From: Paenibacillus tyrphae
Lineage (GTDB): Bacteria > Bacillota > Bacilli > Paenibacillales > NBRC-103111
NCBI RefSeq assembly: GCF_000722545.1
Contig: NZ_JNVM01000018.1
Location: 1-64,000 of the forward strand
Reading direction: 5' to 3'
Length of the DNA: 64,000 bases
Shown: piece after piece, positions 15,426 through 23,720 of the stretch
Layout: every line of letters begins with the position of its first letter
Position numbering within the stretch: the stretch's first letter is position 1
Notes under the pieces: generated by a model
What the model was told of the DNA's origin: nothing
Database searches by the model: none
The model's input: the letters and a program-made list of their open reading frames with translations, nothing else
Made by a program: the position numbers and the translations under genes

Positions 15426-17717
15426 ATGAACCTTCAAAACGGCGCCCCCGACAACCGGCACGATCTGATCCGCGTTACAGGCGCGAGGGAAAATAATCTG
15501 AGAAACGTGACGGTGAGCATACCGAAGAAGCAGATCACCGTGTTTACGGGCGTATCCGGCTCCGGCAAGTCCTCACTCGTCTTCGACACGATTGCCGCAG
15601 AATCGCAGCGCCAGCTCAACGAAACGTTTACCAGCTTCGTCCGGCACCGTCTTCCTCATTACGGGCAGCCCGATGTGGACTCGCTGGACAATCTGTCCGT
15701 CGCGATCGTAGTCGATCAGAAGCGGCTCGGCGGCAACGTCCGGTCCACCGTCGGAACCGTCACCGATATTTACTCCTTGCTGCGCTTGCTGTACTCCCGG
15801 GTCGGCAAGCCGTTCGTCGGTTACTCCAACGCCTTTTCATTCAACGATCCGCACGGGATGTGCCCCAAATGCGAAGGATTGGGGACGGTAGCGACGATTG
15901 ATCTGGACCGGCTGATCGACCGGCAAAAGTCGCTGAATGAGGGGGCAATCCTATTCCCCACGTTTCGCCCCGGCGAATGGCGCTGGAAACGGTATGTTTG
16001 TTCTGGATTATTCGACAACGACAAAAAGCTCGGAGAATATACGGACGAGGAATGGGACACGCTGCTTTACAAAACGGATATGAAGCTGAAGCATCCCGGT
16101 CCCGGATGGCCGCCGTCCTCCAAATACGAAGGTGTGATTCCACGGTTTGAACGGAGCTTTCTGACCAAGGAATCCGAGGAGGCCAAAACACGTTACAAGG
16201 AAGAGTTCGACCGGATCGTCACCCGGGGCGCTTGTCCTCTGTGCAAGGGGGCCAGACTGAATCAGGAGGTGCTCGGCTGCAGAATCAACGGAAAGAGCAT
16301 AGCGGACTGCACGGCCATGCAGATCAGCGAGCTCGCCCCCGTGATACGCGCCATTGACACACCCGTTGCCGCAACCATGGTCGACGCCATCGTCGAACGG
16401 CTGGAACATCTGATTTCCGTCGGATTAGGCTACCTCAGCCTTAACCGGGAAACGTCCACGCTGTCCGGCGGCGAATCGCAGCGGGTCAAGATGGTGCGGC
16501 ATCTCGGCAGCAGTCTGACGGATATCACATACATTTTTGACGAGCCGAGCATCGGTCTTCATCCCCACGACGTTCACCGGCTGAATTCCCTGATGAAACG
16601 TCTCCGGGACAAAGGAAATACGGTCCTTGTCGTCGAGCACGATCCGGATGTCATCGCCATCGCCGACCGTGTGATCGATATGGGACCGGAAGCCGGCTCC
16701 AAGGGCGGCAGAATCGTCTACGAAGGCGATCTGGCAGGTCTGGCGGCTTCCGGCACGTTGACCGGAACGTATCTCGGCCGCCGGTCCCGGCTCAAGACGC
16801 CGCCGAGACAACCTTGCGGCTCGCTCGTGATCGGCCCCGCCTCCCTGCATAATCTCAAAGATGTGAGCGTCCGCATCCCGCAAGGCGTGATGACGGTCGT
16901 CACCGGCGTAGCGGGCTCAGGGAAAAGCACGCTGATCAACAAGGTGCTGCCCCGGCATTATCCGGAAGCCGTCTTCATCGATCAAGGAGCCATCCAAGGC
17001 TCGAAGCGCTCCAATCCTGCGACCTACACCGGGATGCTCGACCCGATCCGCGAGCTGTTCGCCCGAACGAACCGGGTTAGCCCCACGTTGTTCAGCTTCA
17101 ACTCCAACGGCGCATGTCCGGAATGCAAAGGGCTTGGCGTCACATATACGGATCTTGCCTTCATGGACCCGATCGTCAGCCGATGCGAAGGCTGCCAGGG
17201 ACGCCGGTTTACCGAGGAGGTTCTGGGCTATACACTGCAGGGCAAATCGATCGACGAGGTTTTGGAGATGAGTGTAGCGGATGCGCGGACCTTCTTTCGG
17301 GAGGAAGCGATTCGGACGATTCTGGAGCGTCTAGGCGACGTCGGACTGGACTACATTACGCTCGGGCAGCCACTGAACACGCTCTCCGGCGGGGAACGAC
17401 AGCGCCTGAAGCTCGCAGCCGAGCTGGAACGCAGCGGTCAAATTTACGTATTCGACGAACCGACTACCGGATTGCATCTCTCCGATGTCGACCGCCTGCT
17501 CAGCCTGCTGAACCGGCTCGTGGACAACGGCAGCACGGTGATTGTGATCGAGCATAACCTCGACGTGGTCAGTCAAGCCGATTGGATCGTCGATATGGGT
17601 CCCGGAGCCGGACAAGAGGGCGGGACGGTCATCTTCGAAGGCGTTCCCGAAGAGCTTATCAAGCATCCGCATTCGGTCACGGGGCATTACTTGAAGCGGC
17701 ATCTCCACGGCGATTAA
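15426..17717 (+). CDS. UvrA-like ABC ATPase (short paralogue, drug-resistance type)
   Basis: Two ABC ATPase modules of the UvrA class: first P-loop GVSGSGKSS, signature LSGGESQRV; second P-loop GVAGSGKST, signature LSGGERQRL. Zinc modules CPKC and CPEC lie in the insertions. The length is about 763 residues from the ATG at 15426, which has a clear AAGGAGG; upstream codons back to 15333 lack one. True UvrA is about 950 residues, so this is a shorter class often linked to resistance to DNA-binding drugs (compare DrrC). It is coupled to marR. The role in self-protection is inference. Confidence 0.9.
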   Translation: MNLQNGAPDNRHDLIRVTGARENNLRNVTVSIPKKQITVFTGVSGSGKSSLVFDTIAAESQRQLNETFTSFVRHRLPHYGQPDVDSLDNLSVAIVVDQKRLGGNVRSTVGTVTDIYSLLRLLYSRVGKPFVGYSNAFSFNDPHGMCPKCEGLGTVATIDLDRLIDRQKSLNEGAILFPTFRPGEWRWKRYVCSGLFDNDKKLGEYTDEEWDTLLYKTDMKLKHPGPGWPPSSKYEGVIPRFERSFLTKESEEAKTRYKEEFDRIVTRGACPLCKGARLNQEVLGCRINGKSIADCTAMQISELAPVIRAIDTPVAATMVDAIVERLEHLISVGLGYLSLNRETSTLSGGESQRVKMVRHLGSSLTDITYIFDEPSIGLHPHDVHRLNSLMKRLRDKGNTVLVVEHDPDVIAIADRVIDMGPEAGSKGGRIVYEGDLAGLAASGTLTGTYLGRRSRLKTPPRQPCGSLVIGPASLHNLKDVSVRIPQGVMTVVTGVAGSGKSTLINKVLPRHYPEAVFIDQGAIQGSKRSNPATYTGMLDPIRELFARTNRVSPTLFSFNSNGACPECKGLGVTYTDLAFMDPIVSRCEGCQGRRFTEEVLGYTLQGKSIDEVLEMSVADARTFFREEAIRTILERLGDVGLDYITLGQPLNTLSGGERQRLKLAAELERSGQIYVFDEPTTGLHLSDVDRLLSLLNRLVDNGSTVIVIEHNLDVVSQADWIVDMGPGAGQEGGTVIFEGVPEELIKHPHSVTGHYLKRHLHGD

Positions 17718-17724
17718 ACGACAA

Positions 17725-17750
17725 AACGCCTGCCGCAAAGGGCAGGCGTT
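17725..17750 (+). terminator. terminator after UvrA-like gene
   Basis: Perfect ten-base arms AACGCCTGCC (17725-17734) and GGCAGGCGTT (17741-17750), eight bases after the stop codon. There is no long T run, so it may be bidirectional or weak. Confidence 0.7.
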
Positions 17751-17766
17751 ACAATGATATAGAAGC

Positions 17767-17865
17767 TTATTTCCACAGCTTGTAGCGCATATTGCCGCTA
17801 ATTTCGGAGCGGCTGTCATGGAAGATCAGACCGTCCATCTCGCCCTGCGTGACAAACACCCTTAT
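17767..17865 (-). pseudogene. unrecognised C-terminal gene remnant
   Basis: Directly behind the stop of the YrpD-like gene, in another frame, 31 codons read smoothly as VFVTQGEMDGLIF, then HDSRSEISGNMRYKLWK and a stop. There is no start codon or ribosome site. The composition and natural-looking end suggest the tail of a deleted gene rather than chance. I do not recognise the parent family. Confidence 0.35.
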
Positions 17866-18845
17866 TTAATCGTGATGCTGACCGTTTCTTCTCCCGCATT
17901 GACGAAATTTACAGAGATGTCATCCTTGGAGCCACTTGGTACGGAGCAGTATCCTTCCGTTTGCGCCGACAGCCATTGCGAGTTGCTTGAAGAACTCAAT
18001 CCGATATACGATTGGTTCCAATACACGTTTTTCATGAACGAGCCCGAATGCGTTCCCTTTGTGGTGGCGATAGTCGTATTTCGCTTAATCCGGTTCGCTT
18101 TCCCATCTTTCGTCCAGCCTTTGACGTCTTTTACTAACGTATAGCTGATTGGAGAAGATTCCCCCTTCTTTTTCCCGACCACATACAGCGCAACTTGATC
18201 ATTCGCAGGGACGTAAAACTTCATTTGCATGGTTTGTCCGGCTTCAAACCTCGGGCCGTAAACATAGCCATTATTTCTGATAAACATCGCCCAATCATCG
18301 TTTGTGGATTGATGAAAAAATCCTGCGTCGACTTCCTGTCCGCCTCCAACTCCTCCTGTATAAATGTGAGCTGTATCCCCGTTGCCGTTTGGCTTGTTCT
18401 CATCGTACATTTCTTTCTTGGACGCTGAAGGCAAATATACATTTCCACCGTACCAAGCATACCCGCTCTTGGACTCCACTTTCCGGTAAGGTCCGTCGGA
18501 TTTCGCGCAGGATGCGGCAGCGGGGGCGATTGTCTCAGCAGGAGCAGTAACACGCTGCCCATCTATGGCATAAGTTCTTCCCTCGATAAGCTCCGCTTTC
18601 TTCCAATCATCGATCAGGCCCGGCTTGTTAGCGAAAACTTCATTCTTGTCATTAATATAAACGACATTTTCTCTTTCATTTTCCGGAAGGTTCTCTAAAA
18701 CACCGGATATGACGGCTCTTTCATGGCCAGCGATCGTTTTGTCAATCCACGCATGGGTCTGAGCTCCGTCAGCTGAAGCAAACGGTGTGTGAACGGAAAG
18801 AAGCATCAAAGATAACGATACGGCGATAAATGATTTCTTTTTCAT
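17862..18845 (-). CDS. secreted protein, possibly YrpD-like
   Basis: The 327-residue precursor starts MKKKSFIAVSLSLMLLSVHT with probable cleavage after ASADG. It has an N-terminal region of about 100 residues, then a beta-rich domain with aromatic and glycine patterns (GGNVYLPSAS, GGVGGGQEVDAGFF). It resembles the secreted YrpD family of Bacillus, whose function is unknown; the assignment is tentative. The start has AGGAGGAA. It precedes nothing obviously co-transcribed and is followed by a gene remnant. Extracellular location is well supported, function not. Confidence 0.7.
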   Translation of the reverse strand: MKKKSFIAVSLSLMLLSVHTPFASADGAQTHAWIDKTIAGHERAVISGVLENLPENERENVVYINDKNEVFANKPGLIDDWKKAELIEGRTYAIDGQRVTAPAETIAPAAASCAKSDGPYRKVESKSGYAWYGGNVYLPSASKKEMYDENKPNGNGDTAHIYTGGVGGGQEVDAGFFHQSTNDDWAMFIRNNGYVYGPRFEAGQTMQMKFYVPANDQVALYVVGKKKGESSPISYTLVKDVKGWTKDGKANRIKRNTTIATTKGTHSGSFMKNVYWNQSYIGLSSSSNSQWLSAQTEGYCSVPSGSKDDISVNFVNAGEETVSITIK

Positions 18846-18984
18846 AAGGTATTCCTCCTAAAATTGTTATGACTTGCAGCATGTCGACGAAACAAGCCAG
18901 CGCCATTGCCCCTCTAGCATCGTAGAAATCGGGTAGAGGCTACTCATTCATTGAGCAGCGAACCTCCTGCTTTGTTCTGCAAGT

Positions 18985-19434
18985 TCATCCCATTCCTTGT
19001 GCCTGATGTTCGTTTTTCGGCCGGCTCATCAGCTTTAGAAAAGCCGGGACCTCATGGAACACGCGGTATTTTCCATATTTATCTGTCACGATGCGGGTTG
19101 GGCTCACTTCTGAGGAGGATGCGTTCAGACTGCTCGCGTTCACGACGCAATGCCGCTCCCACTTTTTTGCTTTGGCGGCAATCAGCCATTCGGGAGCGGT
19201 GAAAACGACGGTAGCCCTTCCCGGCATGTCCGAGAGCAAGAAAGCATCGATTTCCTTGAAGCCCGGCGCCGAATAATCCAGAAATATGATCAGCTCGTTC
19301 GTTTCGTTGGTCAGTTGCCCGATCTGCCGGACCTGCGCTTGAATTGCCCGCTGCTCCCGCCTTCTCAAGATGTAAAGGACTGCTGCACTTATGGCAAACC
19401 ACAGTAACGTACATAAAAACAACGGATCGGTCAT
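18985..19434 (-). CDS. membrane-anchored protein of the Cys-peptide cluster, degenerate MauD-like
   Basis: From the ATG at 19434, behind AGAGG, the protein has about 149 residues. There is one N-terminal transmembrane segment (LFLCTLLWFAISAAVLYIL), a basic stop-transfer and a soluble domain starting ELIIFLDYSAPGFKEIDAF. MauD-type maturation proteins have this topology, with a CxxC at the place where this protein has SAPGFKE, so a thioredoxin fold without active cysteines is possible. This is inference from position and layout. It is the last gene of the cluster, directly behind the MauE-like gene. The frame could open at 19458, which would overlap mauE. Confidence 0.65.
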   Translation of the reverse strand: MTDPLFLCTLLWFAISAAVLYILRRREQRAIQAQVRQIGQLTNETNELIIFLDYSAPGFKEIDAFLLSDMPGRATVVFTAPEWLIAAKAKKWERHCVVNASSLNASSSEVSPTRIVTDKYGKYRVFHEVPAFLKLMSRPKNEHQAQGMG

Positions 19435-19436
19435 CG

Positions 19437-19937
19437 TCAGACCTCTTTTCTTTTCCAACGAATCGTCATGAGCTCAACGGTAAACGACAGCGCCATGACC
19501 AAAACAAGCGAATGGAGCATGGAGTAAGCATCTGCCGGCTCCCGCTTCAAGCCTGCATCGATCAGCAAAATGCCGATCAGAACAAGATTTCTATAAACAG
19601 GAAACCGGTTGAGAAAACCGACATTGCCGTAGCAGGCGCAGGTTTCGGCCCCAGTGCTTCTTTTCTTTCTCCAGGTCAACCAAGTAAAGACGGACAGCAG
19701 CCCGATCGCCGCAAATTGTTTCCAGCCCTCCGCCAGGCCCGTCGCAAACAGGAAAAACAGCAAGAACTCCGTAATCAACACGACACAAGCCGCTAAAGAC
19801 AGCATGGATGCCGGCAGCACCCCATAGGAATAAATCTCCACCTTCAATCCTTCGAAGCTGCGCAGCTTCATGTAAAAGGGTAAAAAAAACAGTACCGCAA
19901 TCGTTAAATCCAGAACATACGCTATCAATCCCGTCAT
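19437..19937 (-). CDS. MauE/DoxX-type redox-associated membrane protein
   Basis: A 166-residue polytopic protein with four or five hydrophobic segments (YVLDLTIAVLFFLPFYMKL at the start) and a cysteine pair ETCACYGNVG after the basic KKRS. That CACYG motif and the fold size match MauE-like proteins, which assist disulfide formation in the methylamine dehydrogenase light chain and in other exported cysteine-rich proteins. The ribosome site GAGGTG precedes the ATG at 19937. It lies between a beta-sandwich protein and the membrane-anchored protein in the same operon. Role here: oxidising the eight-cysteine peptide, by inference. Confidence 0.8.
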   Translation of the reverse strand: MTGLIAYVLDLTIAVLFFLPFYMKLRSFEGLKVEIYSYGVLPASMLSLAACVVLITEFLLFFLFATGLAEGWKQFAAIGLLSVFTWLTWRKKRSTGAETCACYGNVGFLNRFPVYRNLVLIGILLIDAGLKREPADAYSMLHSLVLVMALSFTVELMTIRWKRKEV

Positions 19938-19951
19938 CGTCGTCGATCACC

Positions 19952-20365
19952 TCATCCGGTACTAGACGTTTTTTGCAACTCGTCCTCCTGCAATCGGATC
20001 GTCAGCGGATACCATGCCGCTTCTTCGCCGTCGGCAAAGCACTTGATGTGGACGATTCCCGGCTCCGTCAGCACCAGCGTCAATGCAAAATCTTTATCCA
20101 CGCCCGGAATTTGATCGTCCGCTCGGTAATTTCTGAGGACGGTCATTGCCGTTTTGCCAAGCCGCTCTCCGCGGTCATTATTGAATTCAAAATGCGTATC
20201 TATCGATTTTCCCTGCGGCAAATCAAAGATTTTGAGTAAAATGTACAAATCCAAAGCATACGGCAGAACGGGAATCATCTGATGGTTTAGCACGGTACCT
20301 AACTGATGCCCCTTCACCTGTTCGTTATGGGTAATCCGGTCGCAAACGATTAATTGAGCTTGCAA
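19952..20365 (-). CDS. cluster protein of unknown function, DUF6941-like
   Basis: A TTG at 20365 preceded by GGGGGAA gives 137 residues starting at LQAQLIVCDRITHNEQVKG. The longer frame to 20464 would overlap the peptide gene and has no ribosome site. The pattern (cytosolic start with CDR, then KGHQLGTVLNHQ, a central beta region and an end with TEPGIVHIKCFAD) recalls the small beta-sandwich family DUF6941; this is from memory and uncertain. No signal peptide or membrane segment. It is placed directly behind the peptide gene, so it may be a chaperone or binding partner; no function can be assigned. Confidence 0.6.
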   Translation of the reverse strand: MQAQLIVCDRITHNEQVKGHQLGTVLNHQMIPVLPYALDLYILLKIFDLPQGKSIDTHFEFNNDRGERLGKTAMTVLRNYRADDQIPGVDKDFALTLVLTEPGIVHIKCFADGEEAAWYPLTIRLQEDELQKTSSTG

Positions 20366-20390
20366 GGAAGTTCCCCCGTTCTTGAAAGAG

Positions 20391-20423
20391 TAAAAAGAGA
20401 AGAGGGGTGATCCCCCCTCCTCT
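20391..20423 (-). terminator. leaky terminator behind the Cys-rich peptide gene
   Basis: On the minus strand AGAGGAGGGG and CCCCTCTTCT form a ten-pair stem (one G-U) followed by TCTTTTTA, starting eight bases after the peptide stop codon. The gene behind continues in the same direction without its own obvious promoter, so partial read-through is expected. This layout raises dosage of the first product. Confidence 0.7.
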
Positions 20424-20430
20424 AATCGGT

Positions 20431-20610
20431 TTAGTAGCAGCAGCCGACTCTTGGCTGTTGGCATGAGTACGTAGATCCGTCTTCACATCCGACGATCTTA
20501 TTAGCGCCCATCGTTTTCGGATAACTCGAACCGCCAGAAGTGCAATCGCTGAGGTAGCAGAATGTTTCATTTTTCAATACAACATCACATTTCGGTTTGT
20601 CGCAAGCCAT
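20431..20610 (-). CDS. small eight-cysteine peptide, candidate exported or RiPP-like product
   Basis: A near-ideal AAAGGAGGTG lies six bases before the ATG at 20610, giving a 59-residue peptide. Cysteines are at 3, 8, 18, 23, 42, 50, 57 and 58, and it ends GCCY. The middle is Gly/Ser rich (TSGGSSYPKTMG). There is no hydrophobic signal peptide and no clear double-glycine leader. The segment around C42-C58 (VGCEDGSTY ... GCCY) recalls part of the disulfide-rich methylamine dehydrogenase light chain, only faintly. Context: two thioredoxin-fold proteins, a MauE-like protein and an ABC exporter in the same operon. I infer a disulfide-stabilised secreted peptide; activity unknown. Confidence 0.75.
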   Translation of the reverse strand: MACDKPKCDVVLKNETFCYLSDCTSGGSSYPKTMGANKIVGCEDGSTYSCQQPRVGCCY

Positions 20611-20676
20611 GGTTTTCACCTCCTTTCATTGCAATGTGAAGCTCTATCTTAAGGTGTAAAAACCGGGATGCCTCTA

Positions 20677-21135
20677 TCAAGCCAATGCATGGCGGGCGTA
20701 GTCCTTCACAAGTTGTTCGTACTCGTCCGCGTTGTAAATGACTCCTTTGGCGGCCACTTTTCCCGAATCGTCGACGAGGATAGCAAAGGGCAGATACGTC
20801 ACCGCAAAATACGCCTCCATGTCGCTCTGGTCCAGCGAACAAACCGGGAATGTCCATCCGAAATAATCGACCATGCTTCGATGATCGTCCTCGTCACCCG
20901 TGGAGAAGAGCCGGAAAGAAAAGGTCGGATGCCTCCGTGTCATCGCTTCGATATGCGGAAGCAGATCGATGCAATGTGAGCAATAGGTGGAGACGAACAG
21001 CAGCACCGTACCCGTCGATTCGCCCGGCTCCGCCGGCGTTCCGATATTGCTGATATGGGGCGGCAGGTCCGACAGCACGGAGCCGATTGGCGGGCCGCTG
21101 TCGGCTGATCCGCCCGGCTTACGGTTGAACGACAT
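20677..21135 (-). CDS. TlpA/thioredoxin-fold protein with CSHC active site
   Basis: A 152-residue protein with a thioredoxin-like fold: the strand TVLLFVSTYCSHC carries the redox pair, and the cis-proline loop is YLPFAILVDDSGKV. That resembles TlpA, MauD and ResA oxidoreductases, but there is no signal peptide or membrane anchor. A third cysteine lies in FPVCSLD. It starts at 21135 behind AGAGGGAG, between the ABC exporter gene and the peptide gene. Likely role: thiol handling of the cysteine-rich peptide, in the cytosol or at the membrane through a partner. Substrate inferred from gene order. Confidence 0.8.
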   Translation of the reverse strand: MSFNRKPGGSADSGPPIGSVLSDLPPHISNIGTPAEPGESTGTVLLFVSTYCSHCIDLLPHIEAMTRRHPTFSFRLFSTGDEDDHRSMVDYFGWTFPVCSLDQSDMEAYFAVTYLPFAILVDDSGKVAAKGVIYNADEYEQLVKDYARHALA

Positions 21136-21159
21136 CGTTACTCCCTCTTTTCGCCTAAA

Positions 21160-22929
21160 TTAGTCGTACCATTGCTTTTGCTGATGCCACATCTCATGAT
21201 AAAGTCCTTGCTTGCGAAGCAGCTCGTCGTGCGTTCCGGCCTCGGCCATGCACCCGCCCTCCATCACGAAGATGCGGTCGGCTCTCCGCGCGATCCCGAC
21301 CCGGTGGGATACCATAAGCACGGTCTTGCCACGGCAGTGCTCAAGCATTTCATTCATCAGCCGCACTTCGCTGACCGGATCGAGCGCGGAGGTCGGTTCG
21401 TCGAACACGACCAGCTCGTGATCCTCCGAGACGAACACTCTCGACAAAGCGAGCCTCTGCCACTGTCCGCCGGACAAGTTGACCGCGTTATCCTCCAGCG
21501 TTCCCAGCTTCGTATCCAGTCCATGCTTGAACGTCTTGGACAGCCCGACCTTCGCGAGCACCGAAAGCAGCTTGTCCGTATTGTGCGCCTCGGCAATATT
21601 GCCGGCAGCGATGTTATCCCGCACATCCGTCATATAGCGGATGTAATCCTGGAAGACGGCGCTCGTTTTGCGCCACATCCCGATCCGGTCCAACTGCCGG
21701 ACGCTCACGCCGTCGTATAAAATGGCGTCGGTATCGCTCCGGTAAAGGCCCAGCAGCAGCTTGATCAGCGTCGATTTTCCCGAACCGTTCTCCCCAAGGA
21801 TGGCGATCATTTCGCCTTTGCGAATCTCCGCGTTGATGTCGGTCAGCGCCGGCTCGTCCCGATTCGGATAGCGGAACGTCAGGTTGCGGATCCGAAGCTC
21901 GTCCTGAAAGCGGAATGGGCGGGGCTCGACCTGCTCCGGCAGGCGGGCAGCGGCATGCACGTCGCTTTCGATCTTGTTCAGCCTTTCAATATGGGCCGCA
22001 TTTTCCGTCAGCCTTGAGATCGAGGTGAACATCATTGTAATATTGCTTTCCGTCATCGTTAGCGCCATCGTGATGGCCACGTAATCTCCAATCGTCAGCG
22101 AGCCTTTATAAATGAGCAGAGCGGTGATCACGATGACGAAGCCCGAGCTGATAATGGATAGCAGTTCGCCGGAAGCTTGTCTTTTCAGATTTAAGGTTTC
22201 AAGCTGCATGGATAAGGCGTTAGCCTCGTCCTTCTTACGCAGCCACCTCTCTCGGAAATAGGGCACCAATTGAAACAGCGTCATTTCCTTCTGCGTCTGG
22301 GAGCCCGTCAATACATCGAAATAATAATGATACCCCCGGGATTGCCTCATCATCTCCTCGTTGATCGCCACCCTTCGCCGGACGGCGCGAAGGTCGTAGA
22401 TGCCCTTCAACGTACCGACGAGCAGCGCCAACAAGCCAATGTACAAGTGATAATACAGCAGATAGCCCAGACTTACCGCCGCGATCAAGCCCTGCTTGAC
22501 GAGCCCGGTCACGGTGGAATACGATTCCAGATATTTGCCGTTAATGAAGGACCAATAAGAGAAATCTCCTGTAAACTGGGGATGCTCCTTGTCCAGCAGC
22601 TCCGTCCTCGCAACGAGATCGACCAATTCGTTCTCGCATTGAACGGCAAACGCCATTTGCATCCGTCTGCTTTTGAGCTGGGAATACGTTTCCAGCAGCA
22701 GCCGCACAAGCTGAAACGAGAGAAGAAGCGCGATGCTTCCCAAGAGCAGGTACAGATTGTTCTCCGAGAGCTGGTCTACGATCCGTTTGCTTAAGTAAAT
22801 GCCGATGTTTGATTGCAGAGCCACTACGATGTAAACGAACAGTGACAGCAATACGATGGGTCTATTGAACCGGTATACTTTGCAAAAGGCTTGACCGGCG
22901 CATCTCATGGTGTATGCGAACGACTTCAT
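21160..22929 (-). CDS. ABC exporter (fused permease-ATPase)
   Basis: A 589-residue half-transporter: six transmembrane segments (about 25-310), then an ATPase with Walker A GENGSGKS, signature LSGGQWQRLALS and Walker B HELVVFDEP. It lacks the N-terminal C39 peptidase found in double-glycine leader exporters, consistent with the lack of a GG leader in the peptide. Its ATG overlaps the stop of the thioredoxin-like gene (ATGA), so the two are tightly coupled. The probable cargo is the eight-cysteine peptide, by inference. Confidence 0.85.
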   Translation of the reverse strand: MKSFAYTMRCAGQAFCKVYRFNRPIVLLSLFVYIVVALQSNIGIYLSKRIVDQLSENNLYLLLGSIALLLSFQLVRLLLETYSQLKSRRMQMAFAVQCENELVDLVARTELLDKEHPQFTGDFSYWSFINGKYLESYSTVTGLVKQGLIAAVSLGYLLYYHLYIGLLALLVGTLKGIYDLRAVRRRVAINEEMMRQSRGYHYYFDVLTGSQTQKEMTLFQLVPYFRERWLRKKDEANALSMQLETLNLKRQASGELLSIISSGFVIVITALLIYKGSLTIGDYVAITMALTMTESNITMMFTSISRLTENAAHIERLNKIESDVHAAARLPEQVEPRPFRFQDELRIRNLTFRYPNRDEPALTDINAEIRKGEMIAILGENGSGKSTLIKLLLGLYRSDTDAILYDGVSVRQLDRIGMWRKTSAVFQDYIRYMTDVRDNIAAGNIAEAHNTDKLLSVLAKVGLSKTFKHGLDTKLGTLEDNAVNLSGGQWQRLALSRVFVSEDHELVVFDEPTSALDPVSEVRLMNEMLEHCRGKTVLMVSHRVGIARRADRIFVMEGGCMAEAGTHDELLRKQGLYHEMWHQQKQWYD

Positions 22930-23420
22930 ACTTGTGCCAAGCTGCGCTCATACACACGGATCAACGGGGCCGCCAACCGCTCGAGCTTCTCGCAGTCGTT
23001 GAAGATGTCGGCGCCGACCGCTTGTCCGAGTTTGTTCAAAATGAGGGCGTAAGGAACGGCGCCCACTTTTAATTGGCTCTGCAGCTTAACGGTATCGCAC
23101 AGGTAGAACGGCACGTCCAAGTCATAGATCTCCTGCTGCTGCTCCATCGCTTCCGCACTTCCTTCGAATAACACGCAATAGCGGAATGCCCCGAACCGTT
23201 CCGTGAACTCTTGAACAGGTCCCATGTTGCAAGCCGAGCAGGAAGCGCTCATCAGGAATACGACGGAACCATGCTCCGTCTCTCGAAGCCATTGGAAGGA
23301 GACGGGCTCCGATTTGGCGAGTAAAGTCAGCTTTTCGGGAAAGTACGTTCCCAGCTTGTATTCCTCGGCATACTGCTTTAAAAATCGTCTATGATCATCG
23401 GGCGAACGTTTAGGCTCCAC
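22926..23420 (-). CDS. thioredoxin-fold protein with CSAC motif
   Basis: The first gene of the cluster, GTG start at 23420 behind AGGAG. The 164-residue protein has VVFLMSASCSACNMGPV with a CxxC pair, and the cis-proline region GAVPYALIL. There is no signal peptide. It is a distant second thioredoxin-like protein beside the TlpA-like one. Its stop overlaps the exporter ATG, implying that the two act together. Possibly it reduces or isomerises cysteines before export; that is inference. Confidence 0.8.
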   Translation of the reverse strand: MEPKRSPDDHRRFLKQYAEEYKLGTYFPEKLTLLAKSEPVSFQWLRETEHGSVVFLMSASCSACNMGPVQEFTERFGAFRYCVLFEGSAEAMEQQQEIYDLDVPFYLCDTVKLQSQLKVGAVPYALILNKLGQAVGADIFNDCEKLERLAAPLIRVYERSLAQV

Positions 23421-23480
23421 TTTAACTCCTCCAATGCCGTGAACTCGAGTGAGCGTTTGTTCGTCTCGCCTCTGGTAATA

Positions 23481-23510
23481 TTGTATAATTTAGGACTAAT
23501 CCCTCACAAT
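23481..23510 (-). promoter_or_regulatory. promoter of the Cys-peptide cluster
   Basis: On the minus strand TTGTGA (23510-23505), a 16-base spacer and TATACA (23488-23483), or TACAAT with an 18-base spacer, lie about 65 bases before the GTG of the first gene. No operator was recognised. Confidence 0.5.
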
Positions 23511-23572
23511 GGAATACCATTACTTTATTTGGTAATTTGATGACTTGGAATTCAACGATTCGACATTGTAGA

Positions 23573-23602
23573 ACAAAAAAACCCATCGCAAAGGATGGGT
23601 TT
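23573..23602 (-). terminator. terminator after araC-type gene
   Basis: Arms AAACCCATC (23579-23587) and GATGGGTTT (23594-23602), followed on the minus strand by TTTTTTTG. Between it and the araC stop at 23721 lie about 120 bases in which I see nothing recognisable. Confidence 0.8.
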
Positions 23603-23720
23603 CATCGCCTTACCAGCCGCGCTCCTGCATCCGCTCGGCTCGCCCTTCGCATGGATCATCGAAGCGCATTCTCCGTACAGCCCTTCATCCCCTTTGTTAC
23701 CACAGCAGCACCGTATCCGG

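Noticed and set aside
23603..23720. Possible remnant gene end (ERMQERGW then stop) behind araC
   Set aside because: Only a handful of codons are open in that frame and no family could be named, so chance cannot be excluded.
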